Assembly: GCA_030609785.1 (NCBI GenBank)
Contig: JAUWTC010000103.1
Span: forward strand, 1-7,732
Reading direction: 5' to 3'
Origin: Holophagae bacterium
GTDB lineage: Bacteria > Acidobacteriota > Thermoanaerobaculia > Thermoanaerobaculales > Sulfomarinibacteraceae
DNA length: 7,732 nt
Each line of letters starts with the position of its first letter. Position 1 is the first letter of the stretch. The position numbers were made by a program, and so were the translations under genes. Under the pieces are notes generated by a model, which worked only from the letters and a program-made list of their open reading frames with translations, did no database searches and was not told the DNA's origin. Below, piece by piece: positions 4,606 to 7,732 of this stretch.

Positions 4606-7446
4606 ATGACCGAGAAGAAAAAAGATCGATACCGAGAAACGCTGCACCTGCCGAAAACCGGCTTCAGCATGCGTGCCGGCTTGATTCGCAAAGAACCCGA
4701 GTTCCAGAAGCGCTGGGTGGATATGGACCTGGGGGCCGCGATCCGGAAGGCGCAGCACCCTGCGGGAGAGTTCGTCTTCCACGATGGCCCCCCCTACGCC
4801 AACGGATCAATTCACCTGGGGCATTTGCTCAACAAGATCCTCAAGGATCTGGTCGTTCGCAGTCGGTCGATGGCGGGTTATGACGTCGACTTTGTGCCGG
4901 GCTGGGACTGCCATGGCCTGCCGATCGAGCACAAAGTCATGAAAGAACTCGGTGACGAGGCTCTGACCTTGAGCACGATGGATATTCGCAAGCGTTGTTC
5001 CGACTATGCCTCCCGCTTCATGACTCTGCAGGCCGAACAGATGCAGCGTTTGGGAACCCTGGCCAGGTATGACCAGCCGTACTTCACGATGGACCCGGCC
5101 TACGAGGGCGCGGTCCTGGAGGTCTTCGCGGCCCTGGTGGCGGACGGCCTGGTCTACAGGGACCTCAAGCCGGTCCACTGGTCGATCGAAAATCAGACGG
5201 CCCTTGCCGAGGCCGAATTGGAGTACTACGACCGCAAGGACACCTCGGTCTTTGTGTTCTTTGAGGTCGAAGATCCGTCGATTCTGCCTGAAAGCCTCAA
5301 TGTGCCGGAGGGTGAATCCACGCATTTGATGATCTGGACGACGACGCCCTGGACGCTGCCGGCCAGTTTGGCGGTAGCGGTTGCCGCAACGGCGGAATAT
5401 GGGTTGTATCGAATCAACCATGACGGTCGGAAGACTCTGGTCGTCATGGCGGAGAACCTGAGCGAGAAGGTCTTGGGTCCGGACGCCGAACTTCAGGGAC
5501 GATGCCGAGGCGCGGATCTGGTCGAGGGCTGCGTGCGCTATCGGCACCCGTTCATTGACCGGATTTCACCGGTACTTGTCGCCGACTACGTCACCCTGGA
5601 AGACGGTACCGGCATGGTTCACACGGCGCCGGGCCACGGAGCCGAGGACTACATGACCGGACTGAATGAAGGTCTGGACATCTACTGCCCCGTCTTGGGT
5701 GACGGCACATTTGATGAGACTGCCCCCAAGTGGTTGCACGGCAAATCCGTCTGGGCGGGCAACCCTCTGGTAGTGGAGCATCTGAGATCCAGCGGGCGCC
5801 TCTTCCGTGACGAGGTCTTCAACCACAGCTACCCCCACGACTGGCGCGGCAAGACGCCGACGATCTTTCGGGCGACCGAGCAGTTCTTTGTCGCGGTCGA
5901 CAACCCCTTCGGTGAGGCCGGGAAGAGTCTGCGCCAGCGGGCCGAGGCATCGACTGCGTCAGAAATCGAATTCGTGCCCGAGTGGGGCCGGAAACGATTC
6001 AGGGGGATGATTGAGAGTCGCCCGGACTGGTGCATCTCTCGTCAGCGCTCCTGGGGTCTGCCGATCCCCGCCTTTCTGACGACCGAAGGCGAGGTTCTCT
6101 TGACCGAGCAGACGGTTCGGACGGTCGCCGCCCAGGTGCGGGCCCATGGATCGGACATCTGGTTCACTGCGACCCCAGAGGCGCTCCTTGCCGATTACGA
6201 CCCCACAACCGATATCGGCGCGCCGGATTCGGTGCGGGCTGCGGGGCGTGAGGGCTTGAGTCGATTGGAGAAGGGTGCCGACATCTTCGACGTCTGGTTC
6301 GAGTCGGGCTCGTCGTGGAACGGTGTTCTCAGGGAGAGGGACATCGGCTATCCGGCCGATCTCTACCTCGAGGGTTCCGATCAGCACCGAGGTTGGTTCC
6401 AGCTCTCGTTGTTGTTGGGTCTTGGTGCGACCGGGCAAAGTCCGTTCAAGACGGTCTTGACCCACGGTTTCATCGTTACCGGTTCTGGTGAGAAGATGTC
6501 CAAGAGCCTGGGCAACACCATCGAGGTCGAGGATCTGCTCAAGCAACACGGGGCGGACATCGCCCGCTGGTGGGTTGCCTCGCTGAACTATTTCAACGAC
6601 GCCAAGGTCGAGTGGGAGTTTTTCCGCCTGGCCTCGGAAGAGTACCGCAAGGTCCGCAACACCATCCGCTTCATGCTGGGCAACCTGGCGGAATTCGATC
6701 CGGACACCGACCGGGTGACCTTCGGACCGGAGGATTCGCAGACGCTGGACGCCTGGGCGATGGGCCGCGTGGCGGAGTTGACCCGGGAAGTCAACGAAGC
6801 CTACCTCGGCTACCAGTTCAAGCGGGTGCGCGAGGCCCTCTTCAACTTCTGTAACGACACGATGAGCGCGGTTTACATGGCGGCGGTCAAGGACCGGCTC
6901 TACTGTGATCGGACCGATTCCAGACACCGACGCCGGACTCAGACCGTACTGTATGAAGCGGCCAGTGCCCTGATCCGTCTGATGGCGCCGATTCTGGTCC
7001 ACACCGCGGACGAGGCATGGCTGGAGCTCCATGGTGACGAGCAGGACTCCGAGCGGTGCGTCCATTTGGAGTCACTGCCCGAGGTCGCTGAGGTCGCCGT
7101 TGATGCCGGTTGGGATGCGGTGTTCGAGCTGCGGTCCGAGGTCCTGCGGGCCTTCGAACAGGCCAAGGAGTCCATGGAGATCTCCAATCCGATGGATGCA
7201 GGAGCCAGAGTAAGTCTCGAGGCCGGGCAGCGTGCCGCGATCGAGCCCTTCGTGGCGGAACTGGTCGATCTGTGCGGCATGAGCCGTTTCGAACTGGTCG
7301 ACGGTGATGGCCTCGATGTAGAGATCCTCGACCTCAGAAGCGAGCCGCGCTGCGAGCGGTCCTGGAAGAGGGACGGCACCGTTCGGGAGCGCTCCGACGG
7401 CGGGATGCTGTCCCAGCGCGATGCCGAGGTCGTAGGGGTGGGGTAA
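4606..7446 (+). CDS. ileS: Isoleucyl-tRNA synthetase, bacterial type, with degraded C-terminal zinc motif
   Basis: The enzyme charges tRNA-Ile with isoleucine in the cytoplasm and hydrolyses misacylated Val-tRNA-Ile. It has 946 residues, usual for the bacterial form. Visible in order: class I HIGH motif as HLGH (70-73); GWDCHGLPIEHKV just after; the CP1 editing domain with WTTTPWTLP (from Trp244) and HTAPGHGAEDY, whose Asp348 matches the editing aspartate of the E. coli enzyme; DVWFESGSSW and EGSDQHRGWFQ of the catalytic core; KMSKS (630-634); then the anticodon-binding domain. At the C-terminus the family normally has a four-cysteine zinc site. Here the frame and spacing match E. coli exactly, but the ligands read Cys916, Ser919, Ser936 and Asp939. 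Everything else looks functional, so this is an active-looking synthetase with a lost or altered zinc site. The start was chosen by GGAG five bases upstream and by the usual N-terminus (LPKTGFSMRAGL). yidD follows in the same direction after 147 bases. Confidence 0.97.
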   Translation: MTEKKKDRYRETLHLPKTGFSMRAGLIRKEPEFQKRWVDMDLGAAIRKAQHPAGEFVFHDGPPYANGSIHLGHLLNKILKDLVVRSRSMAGYDVDFVPGWDCHGLPIEHKVMKELGDEALTLSTMDIRKRCSDYASRFMTLQAEQMQRLGTLARYDQPYFTMDPAYEGAVLEVFAALVADGLVYRDLKPVHWSIENQTALAEAELEYYDRKDTSVFVFFEVEDPSILPESLNVPEGESTHLMIWTTTPWTLPASLAVAVAATAEYGLYRINHDGRKTLVVMAENLSEKVLGPDAELQGRCRGADLVEGCVRYRHPFIDRISPVLVADYVTLEDGTGMVHTAPGHGAEDYMTGLNEGLDIYCPVLGDGTFDETAPKWLHGKSVWAGNPLVVEHLRSSGRLFRDEVFNHSYPHDWRGKTPTIFRATEQFFVAVDNPFGEAGKSLRQRAEASTASEIEFVPEWGRKRFRGMIESRPDWCISRQRSWGLPIPAFLTTEGEVLLTEQTVRTVAAQVRAHGSDIWFTATPEALLADYDPTTDIGAPDSVRAAGREGLSRLEKGADIFDVWFESGSSWNGVLRERDIGYPADLYLEGSDQHRGWFQLSLLLGLGATGQSPFKTVLTHGFIVTGSGEKMSKSLGNTIEVEDLLKQHGADIARWWVASLNYFNDAKVEWEFFRLASEEYRKVRNTIRFMLGNLAEFDPDTDRVTFGPEDSQTLDAWAMGRVAELTREVNEAYLGYQFKRVREALFNFCNDTMSAVYMAAVKDRLYCDRTDSRHRRRTQTVLYEAASALIRLMAPILVHTADEAWLELHGDEQDSERCVHLESLPEVAEVAVDAGWDAVFELRSEVLRAFEQAKESMEISNPMDAGARVSLEAGQRAAIEPFVAELVDLCGMSRFELVDGDGLDVEILDLRSEPRCERSWKRDGTVRERSDGGMLSQRDAEVVGVG

Positions 7447-7449
7447 TCG

Positions 7450-7575
7450 GAGGTCAAAGGGTCAAAGGAAAAATGAACCACGAAGACACAAAGAGCACGA
7501 AGGGGATTTATTTTCATTCTTTCTTTGTGGCCTTTGTGTCTTCGTGGTTCAATCGTGTCCGTTTTCTTTGGCCTC
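7450..7575. repeat. 126-base concentric palindrome built from CACRAAG heptamers
   Basis: A perfect 20-bp inverted repeat pairs 7474-7493 with 7532-7551 (left arm starts TGAACCACGAAG). Three CACRAAG heptamers at 7479, 7487 and 7496 are mirrored by three CTTYGTG at 7523, 7532 and 7540, all sharing one axis near 7512.5. The outer pair 7450-7459 / 7566-7575 matches at 9 of 10 positions on the same axis. GTCAAAG also occurs twice in tandem (7453 and 7461). The element begins three bases after the ileS stop and ends 18 bases before the likely yidD start. Elements with this CACGAAGACACAAAG core recur, as I recall, between genes in many uncultured bacteria and give rise to spurious small proteins. 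A transcript would form a long stem followed by T-rich sequence (about 7561-7569), so it might also end ileS transcription. Confidence 0.9.
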
Positions 7576-7593
7576 TTGCTTCGGGTTTTTCCT

Positions 7594-7732
7594 GTGTGTG
7601 ATCAGCCTAAGCCCCGTGCGGCTGGAATCTGGCGGGTTGTGGCGTGGCCCGCTCGGATCTGGAAGCGTTTCATCTCACCCTTTATGCCGCCGGCCTGCCG
7701 GTTCGAACCGACCTGCTCCGTCTACGCCGCCG
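7594..7732 (+). CDS. yidD: YidD, membrane protein insertion efficiency factor (3'-truncated)
   Basis: The small YidD protein sits on the inner face of the cytoplasmic membrane and aids insertion of proteins by the Sec/YidC machinery. The visible 46 residues contain the family signature: an amphipathic N-terminal helix (RVVAWPARIWKRF), then ISPFMPP, then CRFEPTCSVYAA, which matches the conserved cysteine motif CRFxPTCS and the following tyrosine. The helix aligns without gaps to the E. coli segment RVLIALIRVYQRL before ISP, which favours the GTG at 7594. A GTG at 7639 (after weak GGCGGG) would cut into this helix and is the alternative. No strong ribosome site is seen for either. The gene runs off the window. 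YidD commonly lies between rnpA and yidC; here it follows ileS. Identity is firm, the start is not. Confidence 0.88.
   Translation, partial: MCDQPKPRAAGIWRVVAWPARIWKRFISPFMPPACRFEPTCSVYAA

Noticed and set aside
5959..7065. A 368-residue minus-strand reading frame
   Set aside because: Antisense to conserved ileS motifs; no recognisable protein features.
7474..7551. A standard Rho-independent terminator for ileS
   Set aside because: The stem is long but AT/GC mixed with a large loop, and only a loose T-rich stretch follows; it fits a repeat element better, though a termination effect is possible.
7473..7601. A 42-residue reading frame beginning MNHEDTKSTKG
   Set aside because: It is a translation of the palindromic repeat; such peptides are spurious products of this repeat type.

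Overview
The window is one contig fragment from a GC-rich bacterium. The fused polysaccharide tyrosine autokinase, a Tat-exported lipoprotein phosphatase and hairpin-rich intergenic DNA fit an uncultured Gram-negative lineage. Acidobacteriota or a relative is my best guess, but nothing here proves the phylum.

Layout. (1) At the left edge, on the plus strand, is the 3' part of a Wzc-type polysaccharide co-polymerase and tyrosine autokinase, truncated by the window start. (2) Bases 1884-2254, between two convergent genes, hold no credible gene and are filled with inverted repeats. (3) Bases 2255-4288, minus strand, encode a Tat-exported lipoprotein of the alkaline phosphatase / type I phosphodiesterase superfamily. 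(4) Bases 4289-4605 are a divergent intergenic region with a G-rich tract and a mirrored array of GTGGAC/GTCCAC hexamers at exact 9-base spacing. (5) Bases 4606-7446 encode isoleucyl-tRNA synthetase (ileS), complete, but three of the four C-terminal zinc-ligand cysteines are replaced. (6) Bases 7450-7575 hold a second palindromic element built from CACRAAG heptamers. (7) From about 7594 to the right edge is the 5' part of yidD, the membrane-protein insertion efficiency factor.

The genes do not form one pathway. The kinase is probably the end of an exopolysaccharide cluster lying to the left. The phosphodiesterase acts outside the cytoplasm on an unknown substrate. ileS and yidD are housekeeping genes in the same direction, separated by a 147-base gap that is mostly repeat.

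The most notable observations are the degraded zinc site of the synthetase, the two mirrored short-period repeat arrays on either side of ileS, and the hairpin-dense convergent intergenic region. No new defence system, CRISPR array, tRNA, rRNA or transposase gene was seen.
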